Shown here in pieces: positions 53,467-61,475 of a DNA stretch of 64,000 nucleotides. The stretch comes from Pleurocapsa sp. PCC 7319. Lineage in GTDB: Bacteria; Cyanobacteriota; Cyanobacteriia; Cyanobacteriales; Xenococcaceae. Made by a program: the position numbers and the translations under genes. Location of the stretch: positions 3,569,322 through 3,633,321 of the forward strand of contig NZ_KB235922.1 of the NCBI RefSeq assembly GCF_000332195.1, written 5' to 3'. The notes beneath the pieces are model-generated. The model ran no database searches, was not told the origin of the DNA, and worked only from the letters and a program-made list of their open reading frames with translations. Position 1 is the first letter of the stretch; each line of letters starts with the position of its first letter.

Positions 53467-53475
53467 GAAAAGAAG

Positions 53476-54261
53476 TTGAATCCTCTATTAGATCGACTGA
53501 TATATGACAACTTTGTTGAAGCCACTAGGGAATTTGGACGTTGGGGTCGCTCGAATCAATTAATCGAGCAAGACGGACTGATGTGCATCCTCGGAGGTAC
53601 GACTTTTCCTATATTTACTAATTGTGTTGTTCGCCTCGATCGCCAGATACCTGCAAGAGAGGCGATCGACAGAGCAAAATCTTGGTTTCAACCTCATGCT
53701 AGAGATTTTACTATTTACACTTACGGAGAAGAAGATCGAGATTTAGAAGAGCAATTAAGCTCCTTACAGCTACAGCAATTGTTTGATACCCCTGTTATGG
53801 TTTTAGATTCTGAGGTAGAAATACCCGATATTCCCGCTTCTGTTGAAATTAAAGTAGCTGATAGTGAGAAAGATATTTTAGATGTACGTCATGTAAATAG
53901 CCTTGGTTTTGAAACCCTTGAAATTCCCAGAGAACATACCGAAGCGATTTTTGGAGTTCCTCACAGACTGCTTTCTCCTAAGATAATTACCTATATCGCC
54001 TATCTTGACGGTCAACCAGCTTCTACTGCCATGACTATTATGACCGAATTAGTAGCTGGAATCTACTGGGTAAGTACTACTCCTCAAGCTAGAGGTTTGG
54101 GCTTAAGTACTATTTGTACGAGTTTGGCTAGTAACGCAGGGTTTCAACGAGGAGCGCGAATAGCTACCCTTCAAGCATCGCCAATGGGCGAATCAGTTTA
54201 TCAACGAATTGGATATCGCAGTATCGATCGTCTGAAATGTTTTTTGGTGTCACCTAGTTAA
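53476..54261 (+). CDS. GNAT family N-acetyltransferase
   Basis: 261 residues from a TTG preceded by AGGAGG. The C-terminal half holds the acetyl-CoA loop in TTPQARGLGLSTICTSL (Q/RxxGxG) and ATLQASPMGESVYQRIGYRS. The N-terminal 110 residues form an extra domain with no clear relative. It probably acetylates a small molecule or peptide. It is alone on the strand, downstream of the MITE-like element and of nested inverted repeats. Confidence 0.83.
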   Translation: MNPLLDRLIYDNFVEATREFGRWGRSNQLIEQDGLMCILGGTTFPIFTNCVVRLDRQIPAREAIDRAKSWFQPHARDFTIYTYGEEDRDLEEQLSSLQLQQLFDTPVMVLDSEVEIPDIPASVEIKVADSEKDILDVRHVNSLGFETLEIPREHTEAIFGVPHRLLSPKIITYIAYLDGQPASTAMTIMTELVAGIYWVSTTPQARGLGLSTICTSLASNAGFQRGARIATLQASPMGESVYQRIGYRSIDRLKCFLVSPS

Positions 54262-54283
54262 AAACTTTACTTCCTATATTCTA

Positions 54284-54408
54284 ATGAATGATAAATCAGT
54301 CAAAACAGCATTAATTACGGGTGCAAATCGTGGAATTGGATTTGCGATCACGCAGCGTCAGACTTTGCCCAATTGCTAGAACTTCTTCAAACATCATATC
54401 AACAATAA
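54284..54408 (+). pseudogene. Chimeric relic: SDR N-terminus joined to a foreign C-terminus
   Basis: MNDKSVKTALITGANRGIGF is an SDR start. After GCGATC the frame changes and another frame (54350-54408) reads HAASDFAQLLELLQTSYQQ to a stop, typical of the end of another protein that I cannot name. The join is at a HIP1-like GCGATCACGC sequence. The fragment ends 6 bp before the quinone oxidoreductase start. Confidence 0.7.
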
Positions 54409-54414
54409 ATCATC

Positions 54415-55422
54415 ATGAAAGCTTACCAAGTTCAAACTACAGAGAATAAAAACGATCTAGTATTGACTGAATTACCCAAGCCTCAACCTGGTTTCGGACA
54501 AGTGCTGATTAAGGTAAGAGCAACCGCACTCAACTATCGCGATTTAATTGTCTTGCAAGGACAGTATCAGGGACAGAAATCTCCTGTAATTCCCATGTCC
54601 GATGGTACTGGAGAAGTAGTGGCGGTAGGGGAAGGGGTAACTCGCGTGAAAGTAGGAGATCGCGTTGCCGGTACTTTCTTTCAAGATTGGATTTCTGGCA
54701 AGATTACTCGTTCTGTCATGTCTTCCGATCTCGGTGGCGCTATTGATGGGATGCTATCTGAATACGTAGTACTAAACCAGGATGGTGTAGTTTTAATTCC
54801 CGAACATCTAAGCTATACAGAAGCTGCAACTTTGCCCTGTGCTGCTGTTACTGCCTGGCACGCTCTTGTTACTAAAGGTAATCTGCAAGCAGGGGAAACT
54901 GTATTGGTGTTAGGTACGGGAGGAGTTTCTGGATTCGCTACCAAGTTTGCCAAATTAAAGGGCGCAAAAGTAATTGCCACCTCCAGTAGCGATCGCAAAT
55001 TAGAACAAATGCGAGAATTGGGAGCAGATCTGACTATTAATTACAAAACTACTCCTGACTGGGAAAAACAGGTTTACGAGCTAACCGAACGGACAGGGGT
55101 TGACCATGTAGTTGAAGTCGGTGGTGCGGGAACACTAGCTAAATCGTTACAAGCTGTTTGCTATGGCGGACAAGTACATTTAATTGGAGTTTTAACTGGC
55201 TTTGGTGGTGAAATTAGTCCCCTGCCGATTATGTTGAAAAGCGTGACTGTAAATGGCATTTACGTAGGAAGTAGGGAAATATTTGAGACGATGAATCAGG
55301 CAATTTCTCAGGCTCAATTAAAGCCTGTCATTGATCGCGTTTTTCCGTTTGCAGAAGCTAAAGCAGCTTATCAATATCTCCAAAGTGGTTCTCATTTCGG
55401 CAAGGTGGTAATTGAAATTTAA
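54415..55422 (+). CDS. NAD(P)-dependent alcohol dehydrogenase / quinone oxidoreductase (MDR family)
   Basis: 335 residues. GroES-like N-terminus with MSDGTGEVVAVGEGVTRVKV, then the Rossmann loop VLVLGTGGVSGFATKFAKLK and the C-terminal SGSHFGKVVIEI. The usual zinc-binding Cys and His pattern is absent, so it belongs to the zinc-independent quinone oxidoreductase-like branch. It reduces enones or quinones with NADPH. It follows an SDR relic and precedes a Uma2 gene. Confidence 0.88.
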   Translation: MKAYQVQTTENKNDLVLTELPKPQPGFGQVLIKVRATALNYRDLIVLQGQYQGQKSPVIPMSDGTGEVVAVGEGVTRVKVGDRVAGTFFQDWISGKITRSVMSSDLGGAIDGMLSEYVVLNQDGVVLIPEHLSYTEAATLPCAAVTAWHALVTKGNLQAGETVLVLGTGGVSGFATKFAKLKGAKVIATSSSDRKLEQMRELGADLTINYKTTPDWEKQVYELTERTGVDHVVEVGGAGTLAKSLQAVCYGGQVHLIGVLTGFGGEISPLPIMLKSVTVNGIYVGSREIFETMNQAISQAQLKPVIDRVFPFAEAKAAYQYLQSGSHFGKVVIEI

Positions 55423-55525
55423 GTAAGAAGTAAAAGCTAATGACTTGTTTAGTTAATCAGTTAATTGAATTCTCTAGATGGCTTAAAATCTAGATAGTTG
55501 CTGGTGTTTCATACCCACTAAAATT

Positions 55526-56095
55526 ATGATTCAGGTCAAGCCAAGGTTTCAAAGCTTTGAAGAATATTTAGTCTATGACGATGGCACGGATAAGCTATAC
55601 GAACTATTCAATGGAGAATTAATCGAAGTGCCTCCAGAATCGGGAATAAATGTCCAAATTGCCAATCGTCTTTTTCTAATGTTTGCTCTTTTACTTGGCA
55701 CAGATAGAGTAAGAGGGCATGGATTAGAAGTAGAAGTAAATGGCGAACCGAGAAACCGCTATCCCGATTTGACGATCTTGCGGGAAGAACATATCGAACA
55801 ATTGGCAAAGCGTAATACGGTTCGTTTAACTATGTCTCCTCCTTTACTGGTAGCGGAAGTAGTCAGTCCTGGAGAATTACAGCGCAATCGTGATTACATT
55901 GCTAAACGAGTACAATACCAAGACTGTGGTATTCCTGAATATTGGATTATCGATCCTGAAGCTCAAACAGTATTAATTTTGGAATTATCTGAAGGGAACT
56001 ATCAGGAGAAGGGTAATTTTTCTGGTCGATCGCAACTGCTTTCGTCACAGTTTCCCAAACTCAATTTTACAGTAGGGCAAATTTTTAATAACTAG
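55526..56095 (+). CDS. Uma2 family protein (DUF820)
   Basis: 189 residues. SFEEYLVYDDGTDKLYELFN, RYPDLTILREEH and LLVAEVVSPGELQRNRDYIA with EYWIIDPEAQTVLILEL follow the family pattern, with a D-ExK-like core. It is similar in length to the gene at 48700 but only distantly related in sequence. Role unknown. Confidence 0.87.
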   Translation: MIQVKPRFQSFEEYLVYDDGTDKLYELFNGELIEVPPESGINVQIANRLFLMFALLLGTDRVRGHGLEVEVNGEPRNRYPDLTILREEHIEQLAKRNTVRLTMSPPLLVAEVVSPGELQRNRDYIAKRVQYQDCGIPEYWIIDPEAQTVLILELSEGNYQEKGNFSGRSQLLSSQFPKLNFTVGQIFNN

Positions 56096-56225
56096 TCTAT
56101 ATCCAAGTAGAAAATAGGTTTAAATAAGAGATTGTCAAGTAATTATCGAATCGCGATCGCTGTAAAAAAGATTGAACGACAGAATAAATTGTCCTGACGT
56201 ATTAACTCAATTTACATAACAACAA

Positions 56226-56669
56226 CTAAACAGTCGAGGAACGGTTTTTTTCAACAAAATTCTTGAGATTTGATAGTAAAAAATCCCATACCTGCAACAT
56301 TTGAAGATATATTGGTTCGGATTGAATATTTTTTTGTTCTAATGTTAAAGTAGTGCCATTGTCTTGTTCAGACAGGCTATAGCAAATTGTGACGTAATTT
56401 TGAGAGGTTCGTTCTGTCCCATGATTAGTACTCCAATATGTATATTGAAATTTTTCATTAGGTAATAAAACATCAATTTTGCCGTAATCACTAAAGCTAT
56501 TGCCGTCAACGTTTCCTTTGCAAATTATTTCGCTATCTACTTGCCAGTCTGAAATAACTTCTTCTAAGGGGTAATATTGAACAATTTTATTGGAATTAGT
56601 TAAAGCATCAAACACTTCATTAGTAGGTGCATTGATAAGCAGTGTTTTCTCGATTGAGAAAATTTCCAT
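56226..56669 (-). CDS. SRPBCC/AHSA1-like protein
   Basis: 147 residues. IEKTLLINAPTNEVFDALTN is the START/Bet v1-like start, YYPLEEVISDWQVDSEIIC follows, and TLEQKNIQSEPIYLQMLQVW is the C-terminal helix region. The fold binds hydrophobic ligands. No catalytic residues are known for this branch. It faces the SDR gene at 56733 divergently with a 63-bp gap, so the two may share a regulatory region. Confidence 0.85.
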   Translation of the reverse strand: MEIFSIEKTLLINAPTNEVFDALTNSNKIVQYYPLEEVISDWQVDSEIICKGNVDGNSFSDYGKIDVLLPNEKFQYTYWSTNHGTERTSQNYVTICYSLSEQDNGTTLTLEQKNIQSEPIYLQMLQVWDFLLSNLKNFVEKNRSSTV

Positions 56670-56732
56670 AATTTGTTTTTTCTACCTCAATAATTAGCTG
56701 AATTTTAAATTATACGGAATATCAACAACACT

Positions 56733-57431
56733 ATGAACAATCAAAAAATTGCTTTAATTACGGGTGCAAATCGCGGTATCGGATATGCGATCGCCCACGG
56801 ATTGCTAAAAGCAGATTTTCAAGTGATTATTGGTTCTAGATCGCTCGACAAAGGTAAAGCAGCAGCCGAACAACTCAATTCACCCTTAGTTAGTGTGGTA
56901 GAAATTGATATTGCTGAGGATGATAGTATTAACAAGGCTTTTAATGAGTTAAACGACAAAATAGATCGCCTGGACGTATTAGTTAATAACGCAGGTATCT
57001 ATCCTGACAATGGTTTCAATATTCTGACTATCAATCGCGATTTGTTAACTAAAACCTTAAATGCAAATACCTTTGGGGCGATTAAGACAACACAAATATT
57101 TCTCCCCTTACTTGAAAAAGCCGACCAAGCAAGAATTATCAACTACTCCAGTGGTTACGGACAATTAGCGGGACTTTCTGCTGGCGTACCGAGTTATTGC
57201 TTATCGAAACTAACTCTCAATGGGGCAACGATTATGTTGGCGGATGCTTTAGCCAGTAAAAATATTACTGTCAATGCTGTCGATCCTGGCTGGGTAAGTT
57301 CGGATATGGGGGGAGAAAATGCACCAAGAACCACCGAACAAGGTGCGGATACAGCAGTTTGGTTAGCTACGATTGATGCAGTTAAAGATAGTGGAAAACT
57401 GTGGCGCGATCGCTCTGTTGTTTCCTTGTAA
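56733..57431 (+). CDS. Short-chain dehydrogenase/reductase
   Basis: 232 residues. LITGANRGIGYAIAHGLL, LDVLVNNAGIY, INYSSGYGQLA (Ser) and PSYCLSKLTLNG (Tyr-Lys) are complete. It lacks a long C-terminal extension, ending WRDRSVVSL. It is closest in this window to the relics at 48552 and 54284 (shared ITGANRGIGF/Y start), so those may be decayed duplicates. An NADPH carbonyl reductase is the likely function. Confidence 0.9.
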   Translation: MNNQKIALITGANRGIGYAIAHGLLKADFQVIIGSRSLDKGKAAAEQLNSPLVSVVEIDIAEDDSINKAFNELNDKIDRLDVLVNNAGIYPDNGFNILTINRDLLTKTLNANTFGAIKTTQIFLPLLEKADQARIINYSSGYGQLAGLSAGVPSYCLSKLTLNGATIMLADALASKNITVNAVDPGWVSSDMGGENAPRTTEQGADTAVWLATIDAVKDSGKLWRDRSVVSL

Positions 57432-57572
57432 TCATTTATATTTAATTTCACCCACCTACTTATATAAAGAGAAATGCCATTATCACCGTACTTTCTTTAG
57501 CTCGAACTAGACAAGCTAAGTTTTTTTGATATAATATTTACATTACGTTTCGTTTTAAATAAAAAAGCAACT

Positions 57573-58445
57573 ATGAAAAACACAACAGCAGTAGCTCAAA
57601 CTTACAGTATCGGCGAAGACTTAACAGTTAATCGCCTTGGTTATGGCGCAATGCGTCTTTCAGGACAACCAGGAAACTTTGGAGCTTATCCTGACTGGGA
57701 GGGAGGAGAACAGCTTTTACGTCGTGCAGTTGAGCTAGGAGTAAACTTTATCGATACCGCAGAAGCATATGGTGCAGGATTCAATGAAGAAATCATTGCT
57801 TCAGCTTTGCATCCATATAAACAAGACCTGGTTATTGCTACTAAGGGCGGAATAAACAAACCCGCACCAGATAAAATTCTAGCTGATGCTTCACCAGAAT
57901 TTCTGCGGAGTGGTGTAGAAGGCAGCCTACAAAGGCTAAAACTGGAACAAATCGATCTATATCAATTACATCGTCCAGACCCGAAAGTTCCCTTTGCTGA
58001 GTCTATAGGAGCATTAAAAGAACTAAAAGATGAAGGGAAAATTCGTCATCTCGGTCTATCCAACGTAACTGTAGAACAGATTGAACAGGCGCGTCAGATA
58101 GTGCCAATTGTGTCAGTGCAGAATAAATTTAGTATCAGCGATCGCTCGATGGAGAATGTCTTAGATTACTGTACCAAAAACGATATCGCTTTTATTCCTC
58201 ATGGTTCATTAGACGCACATCCCCTAAAACAAGGCGCACCTCTAGCCAATGCAGAGGGAATCATAGCAGATATTGCTCAGAGTAAAGGTGTCAAACCTAA
58301 TCAAATTGCTTTGGCATGGTTACTTCATCGCGCGCCAAATATCATTTTAATTCCAGGAACTACAACTATTGCTCACTTAGAGGAAAATATGGCTGCTGCC
58401 GATATTACTCTTACTTTAAAACAGATAGAGGCTTTAAACCATTAA
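57573..58445 (+). CDS. Aldo/keto reductase
   Basis: 290 residues, TIM barrel. RLGYGAMRLSG opens the fold; NFIDTAEAYGAGFNEEIIAS carries catalytic Asp and Tyr, LVIATKGGINKP the Lys and LYQLHRPDP the His. The C-terminal IILIPGTTTIAHLEENMAAA binds the cofactor phosphate. It reduces aldehydes or ketones with NADPH. It is the only intact family member in the window, while fragments of others lie at 35664 and 36518. Confidence 0.92.
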   Translation: MKNTTAVAQTYSIGEDLTVNRLGYGAMRLSGQPGNFGAYPDWEGGEQLLRRAVELGVNFIDTAEAYGAGFNEEIIASALHPYKQDLVIATKGGINKPAPDKILADASPEFLRSGVEGSLQRLKLEQIDLYQLHRPDPKVPFAESIGALKELKDEGKIRHLGLSNVTVEQIEQARQIVPIVSVQNKFSISDRSMENVLDYCTKNDIAFIPHGSLDAHPLKQGAPLANAEGIIADIAQSKGVKPNQIALAWLLHRAPNIILIPGTTTIAHLEENMAAADITLTLKQIEALNH

Positions 58446-58608
58446 AAAGCACTTGCTTTAATGCAATATTGAAATAAACTCTTTAATTAGGATTTGCTCA
58501 GAAAGTTTGAACCATTGAGCTAAAGGGCACCTCGAAAAATTGAGCAATTCAGTCCATCGCTTGCTATTTCTTATAGATTACATCGCAATTTAGAAAATAA
58601 TTCTTTTT

Positions 58609-59883
58609 TTGACATCTATCAGCAGAAGTATTATTGTACTAATATCAAGCAGTACGCAAGTTAGTAATTTTTCAGTGAGCAAAGATCTTGGCAAAACTCT
58701 ATTGGCTAGAACCGATACTATAGTCGACAGTTGGATTAAAACTATTCAGAAGGATGTTGATATAGAGAGTTCTAAAGGGATGACATACCAGGCTGTACGT
58801 AATAGTATTCCTTTAGTTGTAGAAGCTCTCGCTACTTTGCTTTCTCAAGCATTAACCAATCAACCACAAAAGCTAGAAGATAAAGGTTGGGAACATGGAA
58901 TTATGAGAGCCGAACAAGGCTATGATGTAGCTGAGATCGTGCGAGAATATAGTTTATTACGCAAAATTATTTTTACGATCTTAAAACCAGATTTGCTGGT
59001 TAAATCTGGGGATGAAATACTGAAAGCAATCGAACTTGTTGATTCATTAATAGATCGCGTCATTTCTCTATCTCTAGAAAGTTATCTTGAAACCCAATTA
59101 CAAGAACTCGAACAAGTACGGGGTCAACTATTGCTTACCAACCAAGAATTGACTCGTCTGGTAGCAACGCAAAAAGAAGATATTTCTCATTTGGCACACG
59201 AATTAAAGTCTCCTCTTAATTCAATCATGGGTTTTTCTACCCTGCTATTACAACAACAGCAAAAAGTTACTCAAGGCAAAGATACATCTTTGAGTCTACA
59301 ACTTACCGAAAAGGTAATTACAAATAGCAGACAACTACTGCGTTTAATTAACGATATTCTCGAAATTTCTCGCTACGAAACCGGAAAAATACAATTAAAT
59401 TTGCAATCAACTGACTTGCGATCGCTTATTCGAGTGATCACAGAAACTTTAGAAATTTCTACTATTCAGAAAAACTTAGAAATAATCTTAAACTGCGATC
59501 TCGCTCCCGAACAAATACGCACCGATCCTCTAAAATTACAGCAAATTATTACTAATTTGCTTAGCAACGCTATTCGTTATACCGATTCAGGAACTATTAC
59601 GATAACCTGTCTTACCGACAACAATGACCAATGGTCACTTATTGTTACCGATACTGGAGTTGGTATAGATCCCGAAGCTCAGACCCAAGTTTTTGAACCT
59701 TATTATCGAGCTAGCTCGAAAGGCAGCTACTCTCCTCATAGTACTGGTTTGGGATTAGCTATTGTGGACAAGTTAGTCAAACTACTTCAGGGTGAAATAG
59801 ACTTAGTTTCCCAACCCGGAGAGGGTTCTACTTTTACCGTAACTTTTCCGACAACGATTACAGACAAGGAAACAGAAAATTAG
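58609..59883 (+). CDS. Sensor histidine kinase with RsbRD-like N-terminus
   Basis: 424 residues from TTG at 58609; a GTG at 58675 (SKDLGKTLL) is an alternative start. Residues about 25-165 look like the RsbRD_N all-helical sensor domain. HisKA has HLAHELKSPLNS with the phospho-accepting His at about 197, and the ATPase domain has DPLKLQQIITNLLSNAIRY (N box), DTGVGIDPEAQ (G1) and STGLGLAIVDKL (G2). No response regulator is adjacent, so it is an orphan kinase, probably cytosolic. Confidence 0.85.
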   Translation: MTSISRSIIVLISSSTQVSNFSVSKDLGKTLLARTDTIVDSWIKTIQKDVDIESSKGMTYQAVRNSIPLVVEALATLLSQALTNQPQKLEDKGWEHGIMRAEQGYDVAEIVREYSLLRKIIFTILKPDLLVKSGDEILKAIELVDSLIDRVISLSLESYLETQLQELEQVRGQLLLTNQELTRLVATQKEDISHLAHELKSPLNSIMGFSTLLLQQQQKVTQGKDTSLSLQLTEKVITNSRQLLRLINDILEISRYETGKIQLNLQSTDLRSLIRVITETLEISTIQKNLEIILNCDLAPEQIRTDPLKLQQIITNLLSNAIRYTDSGTITITCLTDNNDQWSLIVTDTGVGIDPEAQTQVFEPYYRASSKGSYSPHSTGLGLAIVDKLVKLLQGEIDLVSQPGEGSTFTVTFPTTITDKETEN

Positions 59884-60026
59884 TTTTTAACATCGTAATC
59901 GTCAAGTTATAAGTGTAAAAGTCTGATGATATATCGAAGATTATCAAGCTAAGGAGTGATGTTGCATTAAACTTACCTTAGTACCAAGTTTGTTGAGTCT
60001 ACCAACAATCTATCCATTTTTGTTTT

Positions 60027-61475
60027 ATGTCAACTCCTCAACCATCTAGTGAATCAGAAAATGCATCACTTTCAGTTTCCAAGTCCCAATTTAATTTTTG
60101 GCAACTATGGAATATGAACTTCGGTTTTTTAGGAATTCAATTTGGCTGGGGACTACAGATGGCCAATATGAGTGCTATTTTTGAGCATTTAGGCGCCAGC
60201 GCAGCTCAATTACCGATTCTTTGGATTGCTGCTCCTTTAACCGGTTTGTTGGTTCAACCTATTGTCGGTAATTTAAGTGACTATACTTGGAATTCTTTGG
60301 GCCGAAGGCGACCATATTTTTTAGTAGGGGCAATTCTAGCTTCTATAGCCTTAGTAGCAATGCCTAATTGCTCTAATCTTTGGCTGGCAGCAGGATTATT
60401 ATGGATTTTAGATACGAGTGCGAACGTGAGTATGGTGCCGTTTCGAGCTTTTGTCGGCGATTTGTTACCCAAAAAGCAAAGAACGAAAGGTTTTGCGATG
60501 CAGAGTATTATGCTGGGCTTGGGAGCGGTTTCGGCATCAGCTCTGCCTTGGGTATTAAGTCAAGTTTTTCATGTTAGTAATATTAGTGGTAGTTTGGGGA
60601 AAATCCCTCTCACAGTAGAAATTTCGTTTTACATTGGGAGTCTACTATTTTTGGGTACTGTATTGTGGACAATTGTAACTACTCCTGAGTATCCACCGCC
60701 AAATTTAGCTAAGTTTGAGCGTTTAAGAGCCAAAAGAGGCGGTATTACCAGTAGTCTACGAGAAACTTGGCAGACTTTAGGACAAATGCCAGGGAAGATG
60801 CAGCAATTAGCGAGGGTACAGTTTTTTACTTGGTTGGGTATATTTTGTTTTTTGCTTTATTTTCCTCCTGCGGTGGCTTGGAATATTTTTGGTGCCACAA
60901 GTCAGAATTCAATACTCTATAGCGAAGGAGTGGAATGGGCGGGAATTTGTTTTGCAGTATATAATGCGGTTTGCATCGGCTTTTCTTTTGTTTTGCCCCG
61001 TATTGCTCAGAGACTTGGTCGTCCCGTAACTCACAGTTTGTGCTTGCTTTGCGGCGGAATTAGTTTGATTTCTCTGTTAATAATTACCAATCAATATTTG
61101 CTACTCCTAGCAATGGTGGGTTTAGGAATAGCATGGTCTAGTGCTTTGATTATGCCTTACGCTATGTTGAGCGGTTCAATTCCACCCCAGCGTCAGGGGA
61201 TTTACCAGGGAATATTTAATTTTTTTGTTGTACTGCCAGAAATTACAGTTTCTCTGGGTTTTGGGTGGGTTATGCAGCATTTTCTCCATGAGAATCGTCT
61301 TTTAGCTGTGGTCATCGGTGGAGTATTTTTGGTCATCGCGGCGGGGTTAACTTTATTAGTTCAATCTAGCCCCGTTGATAATTTGACAATCGAGATGAAA
61401 AACTTAGAGACTCAAGAAGAAAGAGCTTCTAAACTGGCAGAAAGTAATGCAGCAAATGAGCAAAAAACATCATGA
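60027..61475 (+). CDS. MFS transporter, GPH/SLC45-like
   Basis: 482 residues with about twelve membrane helices. WNMNFGFLGIQFGWGLQMAN and PIVGNLSDYTWNSLGRRRPY (loop 2-3 motif) resemble glycoside-pentoside-hexuronide or SLC45 sucrose-type carriers. The signature helix-loop DTSANVSMVPFRAFVGDLLP is also typical. Substrate is probably a sugar or similar solute, coupled to a cation. Its stop codon overlaps the start of the next gene (ATGA), so translation is coupled. Confidence 0.87.
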   Translation: MSTPQPSSESENASLSVSKSQFNFWQLWNMNFGFLGIQFGWGLQMANMSAIFEHLGASAAQLPILWIAAPLTGLLVQPIVGNLSDYTWNSLGRRRPYFLVGAILASIALVAMPNCSNLWLAAGLLWILDTSANVSMVPFRAFVGDLLPKKQRTKGFAMQSIMLGLGAVSASALPWVLSQVFHVSNISGSLGKIPLTVEISFYIGSLLFLGTVLWTIVTTPEYPPPNLAKFERLRAKRGGITSSLRETWQTLGQMPGKMQQLARVQFFTWLGIFCFLLYFPPAVAWNIFGATSQNSILYSEGVEWAGICFAVYNAVCIGFSFVLPRIAQRLGRPVTHSLCLLCGGISLISLLIITNQYLLLLAMVGLGIAWSSALIMPYAMLSGSIPPQRQGIYQGIFNFFVVLPEITVSLGFGWVMQHFLHENRLLAVVIGGVFLVIAAGLTLLVQSSPVDNLTIEMKNLETQEERASKLAESNAANEQKTS

